NCBI GenBank assembly: GCA_963849365.1 | Contig: CAWKHA010000004.1 | Location: forward strand, 62,001-126,000 | DNA length: 64,000 nt | Source: CAVQCJ01 sp963849365 | Lineage (GTDB): Bacteria; Actinomycetota; Actinomycetes; Prado026 | Direction: 5' to 3' | Part shown: positions 25,219-33,738 of the stretch, one piece after another | Position numbering within the stretch: the stretch's first letter is position 1 | Layout of the letters: each line of letters starts with the position of its first letter | The notes under the pieces: model-generated | The model's database searches: none | Told to the model about the DNA's origin: nothing | The model's input: only the letters and a program-made list of their open reading frames with translations | Program-made: the position numbers and the translations under genes

Positions 25219-25854
25219 CTACTGCAGCTCCCAGGTGAACCCAGCGGTGACCGTCTTGCCCTGGAGCAGGTTGTCGCCGGCGTTGGTGCCCGTGGTCGCG
25301 AAGGTGTACGCGATCCGGTAGGCGACCAGCTGGGTGCCGGACGGCACGGCGACCGACGGCACCGCTCCGGCGTAGCTGACCGGCAGGGCGGTCAGTGCGA
25401 CGCCGGTGGCGACGTTGGTCAGGCCCGCCACCGGGAACCCGGCGCAGTTGGCCAGCACGTCGGCCGCGACCGGGGCCGCGTCGATCGTGACCTGGATCTG
25501 CGCGCCTAGCGACGGCGCCGAGTCGGCCAGCGAGCTCTCGTAGAACTTGAGTGCGCCGGCCGCGGTGCCCACGCTCTTGACCGTGATGCACTTGGTGTTG
25601 CTGCTGCCCGGCTTGAGCGCGGTCTCGTTGAAGGTGGCCGAGGTGGTCGCCGCGTAGGCCGCGCCGCCGCCGTTGTTCTGCAGGGTCAGCGTCCCGGAGG
25701 TCCACACGTCGCCGGTGTTGGCGGTCGTGGCCGAGAACGCGGAGTAGCTCCCCTGCCAGACCAGCAGGCCGGCAGCGAGGAGGCCCGCGGCAGGGGCCGC
25801 GGCGCGCAGGGCGCGACGGCGCCGCTGCTGCTTCGAGACGTGCGTGGATGACAT
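25219..25854 (-). CDS. SipW-dependent (TasA/CalY-like) exported protein
   Basis: The 211-residue product starts with a Lys/Arg-rich region, a hydrophobic helix at about 18-34 and the SipW-type signature SYSAFSATTANTGDVWTSG at 37-54. This signature is shared by TasA/CalY fibre proteins and their actinobacterial relatives. The mature part (about 42-211) is Thr/Ala/Val-rich and predicted as beta-sandwich, with two cysteines (TKCITV, ANCAGFP). The exact motif type recurs inside the signal peptidase fusion encoded 126 bases downstream. The protein is probably released or displayed on the surface and may assemble into fibres or appendages; that part is inference. Confidence 0.82.
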   Translation of the reverse strand: MSSTHVSKQQRRRRALRAAAPAAGLLAAGLLVWQGSYSAFSATTANTGDVWTSGTLTLQNNGGGAAYAATTSATFNETALKPGSSNTKCITVKSVGTAAGALKFYESSLADSAPSLGAQIQVTIDAAPVAADVLANCAGFPVAGLTNVATGVALTALPVSYAGAVPSVAVPSGTQLVAYRIAYTFATTGTNAGDNLLQGKTVTAGFTWELQ

Positions 25855-25927
25855 GTCCGTGAGTCCCCTCTGACGAAACGCTCCGATGACGGATCCCCCG
25901 ATCCCGTTGACTACTTCGGCTCACGCG

Positions 25928-25961
25928 GTCAAGTCCTTGACCACTGACCCTGAATTCAGGG
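25928..25961. promoter_or_regulatory. Two adjacent perfect palindromes upstream of the SipW-type operon
   Basis: GTCAAGTCCTTGAC (25928-25941; 6-bp arms, 2-base centre) and CCCTGAATTCAGGG (25948-25961; uninterrupted 14-bp palindrome) are separated by six bases. Both lie in the divergent gap between the exported protein gene and the VOC gene. They look like operator sites for one or two dimeric regulators. The AT-containing words stand out from the GC-rich background. Confidence 0.5.
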
Positions 25962-26007
25962 CCAGATTCGCTGAAACGGTGGCCAAGGGCTGGCCTAGCC
26001 TGGCCGG

Positions 26008-26361
26008 GTGCCGAGCCTGCAGCTCGTCCTGGACGTCGCCGACGCCGACCGGGCGGTGACCTTCTGGGCCGCCGCGCTGGGCTACCGGGCTTACGGCCGG
26101 TGGGAGCAGTACCGCTCACTGGTCGACCCCGAGGGCACTGGGCCCAAGCTGATCCTGCAGGAGGTCCCAGAGCCCAAGGTGGCCAAGAACCGCATGCACC
26201 TGGACGTGCACGTCCCGGACGTGGCCGCGGAGGTCTCCCGGCTCGAGCAGCTGGGCGCCACCCGGCTGGACGCCGAGCCGATCGCCGAGGCCGGCACCGA
26301 GTGGGTGCGCATGCAGGACCCCGACGGCAACGAGTTCTGCGTGTGCCGTCTGGATGCCTAG
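26008..26361 (+). CDS. VOC (glyoxalase/bleomycin-resistance) family protein
   Basis: The 117-residue protein has one vicinal-oxygen-chelate module pair: LQLVLDVADADRAVTFWAAALGYR at the start, NRMHLDVHVPDVAAEVSRLEQLGA in the middle and WVRMQDPDGNEFCVCR at the end. This resembles the small glyoxalase-like subfamily with HLDV and DPDGNEF landmarks. His and Glu residues suitable for metal binding are present, but the substrate is unknown. GTG 26008 is the start, directly divergent from the SipW-type operon. Confidence 0.88.
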   Translation: MPSLQLVLDVADADRAVTFWAAALGYRAYGRWEQYRSLVDPEGTGPKLILQEVPEPKVAKNRMHLDVHVPDVAAEVSRLEQLGATRLDAEPIAEAGTEWVRMQDPDGNEFCVCRLDA

Positions 26362-26370
26362 CGGTGCCGA

Positions 26371-26387
26371 CCCGCCGACACGGCGGG
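26371..26387. terminator. Short hairpin between convergent genes
   Basis: CCCGCC (26371-26376) and GGCGGG (26382-26387) form a 6-bp stem with a 5-base loop in the 33-base gap between two convergent stops. Confidence 0.4.
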
Positions 26388-26394
26388 CCTCGCG

Positions 26395-27420
26395 TCAGCC
26401 GTGGAAGCCCATGTGCACGTGGTCGTGGTGGGTGTTGTCGCTGAAGTAGCGGTGCGCGGCACCGTCCAGGTCAACCGGGCCGCCCACCTGCCAGGCGCCG
26501 AGATCGATCCCGCGCCGCATGACGCGCTCGGTGAGGGCGCGGTTGGCCGGGTCCAGGACGGTCCGCCCGTCGATGGCCCAGATGTCGAAAGCGTGCCCGC
26601 GCGGATGGTCGCTGCGCCGGCTCGTGCCGAAGACGTACAGCGGGTGCCCGGACCGGACAATGCTGACGTCGACGACGTGCTCGCGCGCGAGGGCCGCCAT
26701 CGCCGCCATCGTGGCCGGCGAGATCGTCCCGGACCGCAGGTCCGCGCGTGCGGCGACGGGCAGCCTTACCCTGGGCTGCGCCAGCAGCTCGGCGGCGGCA
26801 GGCGGCAGGGCTGCGGCCGGCGCGGCCGGCCTGGCCGGGTACATCGCGGTCACCCGCCACCACGGGCTCGCGGCGACCAGGCGCACGTCCACGGTGGTCC
26901 CACCCGAGTGCAGCGAGCCGTCGTCCGAGCGGAACCACTGCCTGACCACGACCAGCACGCTGGACGCTGCCGAGAGGATCCCGCCGTACTGGACGTCCAC
27001 CACCTGCACCGCGGCGGCCCTCGCGGCCGGCAGCAGCGCCGCCGCCGACGCCACCAGGGCCGGGTCGTAGCCGAGGGCCGCGACGCGCGCCCGGGCTGCG
27101 GCCGGGCCGCCGTGACCCGCCGTCCAGGACCCGATGGCCTCGACCAGCCGGACGGCGCGCAGCTTGACCCGGGGCGACACCTCGGCCGCCGTCGGCGTCC
27201 ACGCGGTGGTGGCCGGCACGGTGGCGGCCGGCAGGGTCGTCGCAACGGGGCCGGACGACGTGGTGGGGGCCGCCGACCCGGGTCCCGGCGGCGTCGAGGC
27301 CCCGGCCGAGGACACGCCCCGCTGCGTCCCGGCCAGGGTCCGCGCCGAGCAACCGGACAGCACCGCGACGGTCGAGCCGGCTACGCCGGTCACGAACGCG
27401 CGTCTGCTCGTACCCGCCAC
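26395..27420 (-). CDS. Lipoprotein with M15-like (D-Ala-D-Ala carboxypeptidase-type) zinc motifs
   Basis: The 341-residue protein begins with a twin-arginine-like signal (TSRRAFVTGVAGS) and a lipobox ending at Cys24 (AVLSGC), so it should be a lipid-anchored Tat substrate. A long Thr/Pro/Ala linker and a middle domain (about 75-210, ARLVEAIGSW...) of unknown type follow. The C-terminus has SDHPRGHAFD at about 270-279 and HHDHVHMG near 331-338, the SxHxxGxAxD...HxH pattern of M15/VanY-like zinc peptidases. It is probably a wall-modifying enzyme. The substrate is not clear, because the C-terminal domain is short and divergent. Confidence 0.75.
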   Translation of the reverse strand: MAGTSRRAFVTGVAGSTVAVLSGCSARTLAGTQRGVSSAGASTPPGPGSAAPTTSSGPVATTLPAATVPATTAWTPTAAEVSPRVKLRAVRLVEAIGSWTAGHGGPAAARARVAALGYDPALVASAAALLPAARAAAVQVVDVQYGGILSAASSVLVVVRQWFRSDDGSLHSGGTTVDVRLVAASPWWRVTAMYPARPAAPAAALPPAAAELLAQPRVRLPVAARADLRSGTISPATMAAMAALAREHVVDVSIVRSGHPLYVFGTSRRSDHPRGHAFDIWAIDGRTVLDPANRALTERVMRRGIDLGAWQVGGPVDLDGAAHRYFSDNTHHDHVHMGFHG

Positions 27421-27515
27421 GCGGCCAGGCTCGCACCGCAGTCTGAGAGCGGGCTGTGCGGTCCCGGACCCCCCGGTGCCTGGCGGTGGCGGCCCGGGCT
27501 TGCCACGATGCCTTC

Positions 27516-29405
27516 GTGGGCGCCTACAGCGATGCGTACCGGCGCAGCCTGACCGATCCCGACGGCTTCTGGGGGGAGGCGGCGCTGGCCGTCGACTGGG
27601 ACCGCCCGCCCGGGCAGGTCCTGGACCGGTCGCGGCCGCCGTTCTACCGCTGGTTCCCCGACGGCGTCCTCAACACCTGCCACAACGCGGTCGACCGCCA
27701 CGTCGCCGCCGGACGGGGCGAGCGCGTCGCGCTGGTCCACGACAGCGCGGTCACGGGCACGGTGACGACCTTCACGTACGCCCGGTTGCAGGAGGAGGTC
27801 GCACGGTTCGCCGGCGCGCTCGCCGGACTGGGGGTGCGGACGGGCGACCGGGTCGTGCTCTATATGCCGATGGTCCCGCAGGCTGTCGTGGCGATGCTGG
27901 CCTGCGCCCGCCTCGGCGCCGTCCACTCGGTCGTCTTCGGCGGGTTCGCCCCGGCCGAGCTGGCGCTGCGCATCGACGACGCGGCCCCGCGGGTGGTGCT
28001 CTCGGCCTCCTGCGGCGTGGAGGGCTCCCGGGTGATCGCCTACAAGCCGCTGCTCGACCAGGCCCTGGCGCTGTCCACGCACCGGCCGGAGCACTGCGTC
28101 GTGCTGCAGCGCCCGCAGGCCGTGGCCGACCTCGTGCCGGGCCGTGACCTGGACTGGGACGAGGTCACCGCAGCCGCCGGACCGGCCGGGTGCGTGCCCG
28201 TCGCTGCGACGGCGCCGCTGTACGTCCTCTACACGTCGGGCACGTCGGGCCGGCCCAAGGGCGTCGTGCGGGACAACGGGGGCCACGCGGTCGCGCTGAC
28301 CTGGAGCATGCCCAACATCTTCGGGATGGGTCCGGACGACGTGTGGTGGGCGGCCTCGGACGTGGGCTGGGTCGTCGGGCACTCGTACATCGTCTACGCA
28401 CCGCTCCTGCTCGGGGCGACGACGGTGATGTACGAGGGCAAGCCGGTCGGCACCCCCGACGCCGGCGCGTTCTGGCGCGTCGTGGACGATCACCGCGTCA
28501 GCGGGATGTTCACCGCACCGACGGCGATCCGGGCGATCCGCAAGGAGGACCCCGACGGCAGGTTGCTGCGGGCGCGGGACACCTCGAGCCTGCGCACCCT
28601 CTTCCTGGCCGGCGAGCGGCTCGATCCCGACACGCACGCATGGGCGACGGCCGCGCTGGGCGTCCCGGTGGTGGACAACTGGTGGCAGACCGAGACCGGC
28701 TGGCCGATCGCGGCGAACCTGCGCGGGCTCGAGCCGATGCCGATCAAGGCCGGCTCGCCGACCGTCCCGGTACCCGGGTACGACGTGCGGGTGCTCGACG
28801 AGCGTGGGCGCGACGTCGCACCAGGGGTGGAGGGCAGCATCTGCCTGCGGCTGCCGATGCCGCCGGGCACGTTGCCGACGCTGTGGAACGACGACGACCG
28901 CTACCAGGCCTCGTACCTGTCGGCGTTCGAGGGGCACTACCTGACCGGCGACGGCGGGTGCATCGACGCCGACGGCTACCTGTTCGTGATGGGTCGCACC
29001 GACGACGTGATCAACGTGGCGGGGCACCGCCTCTCGACCGGCGCCATGGAGGCGGTGCTGGCCACCCACCCGGCGGTGGCCGAGTGCGCGGTCATCGGCG
29101 TCCCCGACGACCTCAAGGGCCAGCACCCGTACGGCCTGGTGGTGCTCAAGGCCGGTGCCGAGGCGGACGCCGACCGGCTGCGGACCGAGCTGGTCGCCCT
29201 GGTCCGGGAGGTCATCGGACCGGTCGCCGCCTTCAAAGAGGTCGATATCGTCCCGGCGCTGCCCAAGACCCGCTCGGGCAAGATCCTGCGCCGCTCGCTG
29301 CGGGCCATCGCCGAGGGACGCGAGGAGGCCGTCCCATCGACGATCGAGGACCCCGCCGTGCTGGACACGCTGCGCGACCTGATCGGTGCGCGGAACCCGG
29401 ATTGA
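27516..29405 (+). CDS. prpE: Propionyl-CoA synthetase-like acyl-CoA synthetase
   Basis: GTG 27516 (VGAYSDAYRRSLTDPDGFW) gives 629 residues and matches the PrpE start; the frame is open further upstream. The enzyme activates propionate (or acetate/acrylate) through an acyl-adenylate to the CoA thioester. Landmarks are the AMP motif YTSGTSGRPKGVVRDNGG, the PrpE-like WWAASDVGWVVGHSYIVYAPLL, DNWWQTETGWPIA and the C-terminal lysine motif TRSGKILRR. Its stop precedes the gluconokinase ATG by 14 bases, so the genes are co-transcribed. A bare AMP-forming acetyl-CoA synthetase role cannot be excluded. Confidence 0.92.
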   Translation: MGAYSDAYRRSLTDPDGFWGEAALAVDWDRPPGQVLDRSRPPFYRWFPDGVLNTCHNAVDRHVAAGRGERVALVHDSAVTGTVTTFTYARLQEEVARFAGALAGLGVRTGDRVVLYMPMVPQAVVAMLACARLGAVHSVVFGGFAPAELALRIDDAAPRVVLSASCGVEGSRVIAYKPLLDQALALSTHRPEHCVVLQRPQAVADLVPGRDLDWDEVTAAAGPAGCVPVAATAPLYVLYTSGTSGRPKGVVRDNGGHAVALTWSMPNIFGMGPDDVWWAASDVGWVVGHSYIVYAPLLLGATTVMYEGKPVGTPDAGAFWRVVDDHRVSGMFTAPTAIRAIRKEDPDGRLLRARDTSSLRTLFLAGERLDPDTHAWATAALGVPVVDNWWQTETGWPIAANLRGLEPMPIKAGSPTVPVPGYDVRVLDERGRDVAPGVEGSICLRLPMPPGTLPTLWNDDDRYQASYLSAFEGHYLTGDGGCIDADGYLFVMGRTDDVINVAGHRLSTGAMEAVLATHPAVAECAVIGVPDDLKGQHPYGLVVLKAGAEADADRLRTELVALVREVIGPVAAFKEVDIVPALPKTRSGKILRRSLRAIAEGREEAVPSTIEDPAVLDTLRDLIGARNPD

Positions 29406-29419
29406 CCGGGACCGGGGCC

Positions 29420-29974
29420 ATGCCAGCGCGATCCCCCGCAGGCGTGGCCGCGACGACCACGCTGGTGCTGATGGGCGTGTCCGGCTCCGGCAAGTCCGCC
29501 GTGGCCGGCGAGCTCGCGCGCACGCTCGGGTGGCCGTACCTGGACGCCGACGACCTGCACCCGGCGGCCAACGCGGCCAAGATGGCCGCCGGCCACCCGC
29601 TCGACGACGCCGACCGGGCCCCGTGGCTACGGGCGGTCGCGGTGTGGATCGGCGAGCGCGAGGCCGCCGGCGAGGACGCGCTCGTCGCCTGCTCGGCGCT
29701 GCGCCGCAGGTACCGGGACGTGCTGTGCGGGGGCCACCCGTCGGTGCTGTTCGCCCACCTGGCCCCCGAGCCCGCCGTGCTCGCGCAGCGGCTGGCCGGA
29801 CGGCACGGCCACTTCATGCCCCCGGCGCTGCTGGGGAGCCAGCTCGAGGTCCTCGAGGAGCTGGACGCCGACGAGCCCGGGCTGCGGCTGCCCGTCGCTG
29901 CGAGCTGGTCGCCGGCGCAGACCGCAGGACGGCTCGTGTCGCTGCTGGACCTGCGGCCACGGCAGGCCACATGA
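29420..29974 (+). CDS. gntK: Gluconokinase
   Basis: The 184-residue protein (ATG 29420) is a P-loop gluconate kinase. Walker A is GVSGSGKSAVA, followed by YLDADDLHPAANAAKMAAGHPLDDADRAPWL, which is diagnostic, then CSALRRRYRDVL and the lid-region GRHGHFMPPALLGSQLEVLEEL. It phosphorylates gluconate to 6-phosphogluconate, feeding the pentose phosphate or Entner-Doudoroff routes. It lies between a propionyl-CoA synthetase gene and an unknown gene, which it overlaps by four bases (ATGA). No gluconate permease is visible. Confidence 0.93.
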   Translation: MPARSPAGVAATTTLVLMGVSGSGKSAVAGELARTLGWPYLDADDLHPAANAAKMAAGHPLDDADRAPWLRAVAVWIGEREAAGEDALVACSALRRRYRDVLCGGHPSVLFAHLAPEPAVLAQRLAGRHGHFMPPALLGSQLEVLEELDADEPGLRLPVAASWSPAQTAGRLVSLLDLRPRQAT

Positions 29975-31335
29975 GCGACCCCAGGGACGAGATCAGCGGC
30001 GGCCGGGAGCCGGGCCGCGACCGTCCGCCACGCCGCCCCCTGCTCCCGGCCCTGTCCCCGCTCTGGTCGCCGTCGTGGTCGGCCTCGGAGTGGATGGCTA
30101 CGCACCGCCGGCTGGTCGCGGTCGGCGCCGTGGTGGCAGCGGCGGCGCTCGGCAGCGGCCTGTGGGCCTGGCAGCGTGCGCATCCCCCGCCCGCAGCCCA
30201 GGCGCTGCACGTACGGGTGGACCCGTCGGAGTACTTCCTGCCCGGAGTGTTCGACGACAAGGGCCAGTCGGACCTGCTGATGCTGCTGCACGTCGACGTC
30301 ACGTCAGCGGTCCCCGGACCGGTTCGGCTGGTCGGCCTGGACGGCGGCGGGCTCAGCGCGGACGCGTCGCACGACATCCTGGGCGACTCGGCCCGGTTCA
30401 CCGTCGGAACGCGCCTGTCCTGCGACCAGTGGGCCGGCGGGAAGGGCGTGCGGGTCCGGTTCCGGGTCGGGCCGGGCGCGGGGCAGCAGGTTGACGTCCC
30501 GCTGGACACCGGGCAGAACTCGCCGCTGGGCGCCCAGGTCACCGTGCCCTGCCTGGAGTTCGCGACCAGCCACCCGTTGCGGCTGACGGTGTTCAGCGTG
30601 GCGCTGGAGCCCAGCGACCCGGTCGTGCGTACGACCTGGACGGTGGTGAACCGGTCCGCGGTACCCATCACCCTGGCCGACGAGCTCGGCCTGGGGCTCT
30701 ACGGCGTGGACCCGCCGCTCGAGCCGCAGGCCCCGACGGAGACCACCGTCCTCGCGCCGCACGGCACGGCCACCCTGTTCCGCAACGTGGCGATCACGTC
30801 CTGCATGCACCCCGACGCGCTCGACCCCGGCCGGACGACCATCTACCTGACCGGGACCTCGGCCCGCCCGGCGACCGCCGACGACACACTGGTGCAGCTC
30901 GCGCTGCCGGACGCGTTCTTGACCCAGCTGTTCAGCACGGCTCGGGACGTGTGCCTGGGCGCGCCCGACCTTTCGGCCGCCAAGGTGACCCTGACGCTGC
31001 ACCGCGGGCCGCCGGGCAAGGGCCGCGCCGTGCTCACGGTCAGCGGGCAGGTGGCGCGGCCGGGGCCGTGGACCGCGCAGATCCGCGACCTGACGTCCAT
31101 AGACTCCGACCTGGACGCCCCCACGGGTCAGGTCGTGCAGCGCCTGCAGGGCCCCGCGTCGCTCGCGCTGTCCGCCGGCTGGACCGTCCACACCTGCAAC
31201 ACCGTCGTCACCACGCCGGACCAGGCTCTGGTGACACTCCCGGTCACGGTGTCGGGCCTGCGGACCTATCCGTACGAGCTGCCGGTCACCATCGTCGGCC
31301 GGACGAGCTGCACCCCCGGCGACGTCCGGAACTGA
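29971..31335 (+). CDS. Membrane-anchored protein of unknown function
   Basis: I do not recognise the family. ATG 29971 overlaps the gluconokinase stop, giving 454 residues. A Pro/Arg-rich cytosolic tail (1-47) leads to one membrane helix at about 48-67; the remainder is predicted outside, rich in beta strands, with long Val/Thr/Leu stretches and six or so cysteines (LSCDQW, VPCLEF, TSCMHPD, DVCLGA, HTCNTV, TSCTPGD) that may form disulfides. Repeated phrases such as VDVTSAVPGPVRL and VTLTLHRGPPGKG suggest two or three tandem beta domains. The operon partners are metabolic, so the association is unexplained. Confidence 0.7.
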   Translation: MSDPRDEISGGREPGRDRPPRRPLLPALSPLWSPSWSASEWMATHRRLVAVGAVVAAAALGSGLWAWQRAHPPPAAQALHVRVDPSEYFLPGVFDDKGQSDLLMLLHVDVTSAVPGPVRLVGLDGGGLSADASHDILGDSARFTVGTRLSCDQWAGGKGVRVRFRVGPGAGQQVDVPLDTGQNSPLGAQVTVPCLEFATSHPLRLTVFSVALEPSDPVVRTTWTVVNRSAVPITLADELGLGLYGVDPPLEPQAPTETTVLAPHGTATLFRNVAITSCMHPDALDPGRTTIYLTGTSARPATADDTLVQLALPDAFLTQLFSTARDVCLGAPDLSAAKVTLTLHRGPPGKGRAVLTVSGQVARPGPWTAQIRDLTSIDSDLDAPTGQVVQRLQGPASLALSAGWTVHTCNTVVTTPDQALVTLPVTVSGLRTYPYELPVTIVGRTSCTPGDVRN

Positions 31336-31377
31336 CGTCCGGAGCCGCCGGGGGTGCGGCGACGTGCCGACTCCGGG

Positions 31378-33012
31378 CTAGCGGCGCACACCCGCCAGCA
31401 GGAGCCTGGTGAGCACGGCCGACGGGAGCTTCGACGCCGTGGTCGCCGCCGAAGCTGAGGCCGCCGCGGCGGTCGCCGCGCCCGCGGGCACCGGCACCGG
31501 TAGCGGTGCGCAGAGCTTGTCCGCCCGGTTGCCCGGCTTGCGGACCGGCAGGGTGCCGTCCGCGAGGTACGCCGCGATGGTTCCGTCCACGCACGCGTTG
31601 CCGAACAGCGTGCCGGCGTGCGTGGTGCCACCCGGCTCGGCCAGCAGGACCGAGCTCGGGTACAGCTTGCGCACCTCGAGGCTGCCGGGGTACGGGGTCG
31701 CGGCATCAAGGGTCTCGTCGATCAGCAGGGCCGGCGCGGCCTTGCTGCCGTCGACCTTCACCGGAGTGCCCGCCTTGGCCGGCCAGTACAGGCACGGCGC
31801 GTTGTACCAGGCGTTGCCCCAGGTGAAGAAGGGCGCGATCTTGTTGACCCGGTCGTTGTCCTTCTGCCAGGTGGACCACTTCTGCGGCCACTGCACGTCG
31901 GTGCACTGAACGGCGTTGTAGACCGCGAAGCCGTTGTCGTCACCGGGACCGTCGCTGCCGCGGAACTCCGCGATCAGCTTGGCCTTGTTGTGGTGCTTGA
32001 CCCACGCGACGAACGTGTCGGCCAGGTCCAGCCAGGTGAGCTGGTAGTAGCCGGCGTACAGGAAGATGTCGGCCCACTCGTCGCCCCCGACGATGCCGCC
32101 GGCCGCGTGCTTGTCCAGCTCGTCCCGCGTCTTGTACCAGAGCGTCTCGACGGCCTTCTCCGTCTTGCCCAGGTGGTAGACGCTGTCGTACTTCGCCAGC
32201 CACGCGAACCAGATCTTGATGTTCCGCTCGAAGGCGATGTCCTGGTTCAGGTTGGCCACGTACCACACGTTGCGCGGGTCGACGTTGCTGTCCAGCACCA
32301 TGCGCCGCATCCGGTTCGGGAACAGCGTCGTGTAGACCTGCCCGAGGTAGGTGCCGTACGAGAAGCCGTAGTAGTTGATCACCGGCTGGCCCAGCGCTTT
32401 GCGGATGCTGTCCATGTCCTTGGCGGCGTCGGTGGTCTTCATGTTGCTCAGCAGGTCGAGGTCGTTCTTCTGCGCGCACGACTTCGCGTAACCGGCCGAC
32501 CGCTTGAGCCAGACGTCGAGGGTGCCGTCGGCGGGGTCGTACTGCGGGCGGTCGCCGTGGAAGTAGTACGGCTGGCAGCTGATCGCCGGGACGCTCGAGC
32601 CGACACCGCGCGGGTCGAAGCCGATCCAGTCGTAGTAGTTGCCGGCGCCGTCGGGGACGAAGCCCTGCAGGATCGAGTAGATCTGGCCGGAGCCGCCGGG
32701 TCCGCCGGGGTTCACCAGCAGCACGCCCTGGTACTGGGAGTCGGGCACCGTGTGCCGGACCATGGAGACGGCCAGCTGGATCTTCTTGCCGTGCGGCTTG
32801 CGGTAGTCCAGCGGCACCGACACGAACGCGCAGACCGCGCCGAAGGCCTGGAGCGTGGGGTCGTCACAGGGTTGCCAGTCGATCACCTTGTCGACGGCCG
32901 ACGGGTCGCCGACGGTCGCAGAGTGCGCCGGTGCCGCGGTGGCGGACGGCGCGGTGAGAGCCAGCGCGGCGGTTGTGGCGGCCGCGGCGACTATGGCGAC
33001 GAGTCTTCTCAA
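31378..33012 (-). CDS. Secreted TAP-like alpha/beta hydrolase (tripeptidyl aminopeptidase family)
   Basis: I chose TTG 33012 because GAGGAGG lies nine bases upstream, and the 544-residue product then opens with a signal peptide (VAIVAAAATTAALALTAPSATAAPA). The frame is open to 33531 without a better start. The hydrolase fold shows LLVNPGGPGGSG (oxyanion loop), WIGFDPRGVGSS, the nucleophile GFSYGTYLG, and the C-terminal TAP-like domain with GGTTHAGTLFGNACV holding the likely catalytic His. Such exported enzymes remove tripeptides or hydrolyse esters. The C-terminal residues SAVLTRLLLAGVRR follow an Ala-rich stretch. Confidence 0.88.
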   Translation of the reverse strand: MRRLVAIVAAAATTAALALTAPSATAAPAHSATVGDPSAVDKVIDWQPCDDPTLQAFGAVCAFVSVPLDYRKPHGKKIQLAVSMVRHTVPDSQYQGVLLVNPGGPGGSGQIYSILQGFVPDGAGNYYDWIGFDPRGVGSSVPAISCQPYYFHGDRPQYDPADGTLDVWLKRSAGYAKSCAQKNDLDLLSNMKTTDAAKDMDSIRKALGQPVINYYGFSYGTYLGQVYTTLFPNRMRRMVLDSNVDPRNVWYVANLNQDIAFERNIKIWFAWLAKYDSVYHLGKTEKAVETLWYKTRDELDKHAAGGIVGGDEWADIFLYAGYYQLTWLDLADTFVAWVKHHNKAKLIAEFRGSDGPGDDNGFAVYNAVQCTDVQWPQKWSTWQKDNDRVNKIAPFFTWGNAWYNAPCLYWPAKAGTPVKVDGSKAAPALLIDETLDAATPYPGSLEVRKLYPSSVLLAEPGGTTHAGTLFGNACVDGTIAAYLADGTLPVRKPGNRADKLCAPLPVPVPAGAATAAAASASAATTASKLPSAVLTRLLLAGVRR

Positions 33013-33313
33013 CGGATCCTCCTCGACCTCGTGGGTCGTCTGCGGGAAACCGGTCGTGCGCACCCGGGCGGCGGAGCGAAGCTGCGGCCGGCCGGCGTCC
33101 CGATCGTGAACGTCGTCCCGGGTGTGTCTACCGCCTCGGCGGGCAACGCGCCAGGCCGATCGACGGAGCGGGACCGAATGGTGCCTTCCGTGATAACGGT
33201 GTGAACCGGGGCGCTCACCAGCGGCCACCGGGAGCGCCCGTCCGGACCATCGGGTACCCCGGCTAGAGTCCGTCACCCGATCGCGATGGCGTACGGCGAC
33301 GAGGAGGACGGCA
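33013..33313. other. Divergent intergenic region without genes
   Basis: Three hundred bases separate the TAP hydrolase start from the plus-strand membrane protein. I see no credible ORF or RNA. TAGAGT at 33264-33269 could be a -10 box for the plus-strand gene. No large inverted repeat is evident. Confidence 0.4.
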
Positions 33314-33721
33314 GTGCTGGCAACGGCGGCGGAGAGCGTCCGGCTGTGGCTGCACGTCCTGGGGGCGTGCGTCTGGGTCGGCGGGCAGCTGACCCTGGCG
33401 GCGCTGGTCCCCGCACTGCGGCTGGCCGGGCCGGACGTCCCGAAGCGCGCCGCGCGCGCGTTCAACCGGGTGGCCTGGCCGGCGTTCGGTCTGCTCGTGG
33501 TCACCGGCATCTGGAACGTGGTGGCCGTCAACGACGCCGACCACCCCGACTCGGCCTACCAGGCGGTGCTCGGTGTGAAGGTCGCGGTCGTCGCGGCGTC
33601 CGGGATCACGGCCTGGCTGCACACCCGGGCCACGACGCCGCGCGGGCTCGCCGTCTGGGGCGCGCTGACCGGGCTGACCGCGCTGTCCGCCCTCTACCTC
33701 GGCGTGCTCCTGTCGGGCTGA
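33314..33721 (+). CDS. Small CopD-like membrane protein
   Basis: The 135-residue protein has four predicted membrane helices (LWLHVLGACVWVGGQLTLAALVPAL, VAWPAFGLLVVTGIWNVVAV, VLGVKVAVVAASGITAWLHT, ALTGLTALSALYLGVLL). The HxxGxxVWVGG pattern and the conserved His and Trp resemble CopD/DUF2269-type domains associated with copper or heme-like ligands. Function is unknown. GTG 33314 has GAGGAGG upstream. It converges on the L,D-transpeptidase gene with 17 bases between stops. Confidence 0.75.
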   Translation: MLATAAESVRLWLHVLGACVWVGGQLTLAALVPALRLAGPDVPKRAARAFNRVAWPAFGLLVVTGIWNVVAVNDADHPDSAYQAVLGVKVAVVAASGITAWLHTRATTPRGLAVWGALTGLTALSALYLGVLLSG

Positions 33722-33738
33722 CGCTCGGGCGGCGCGGC

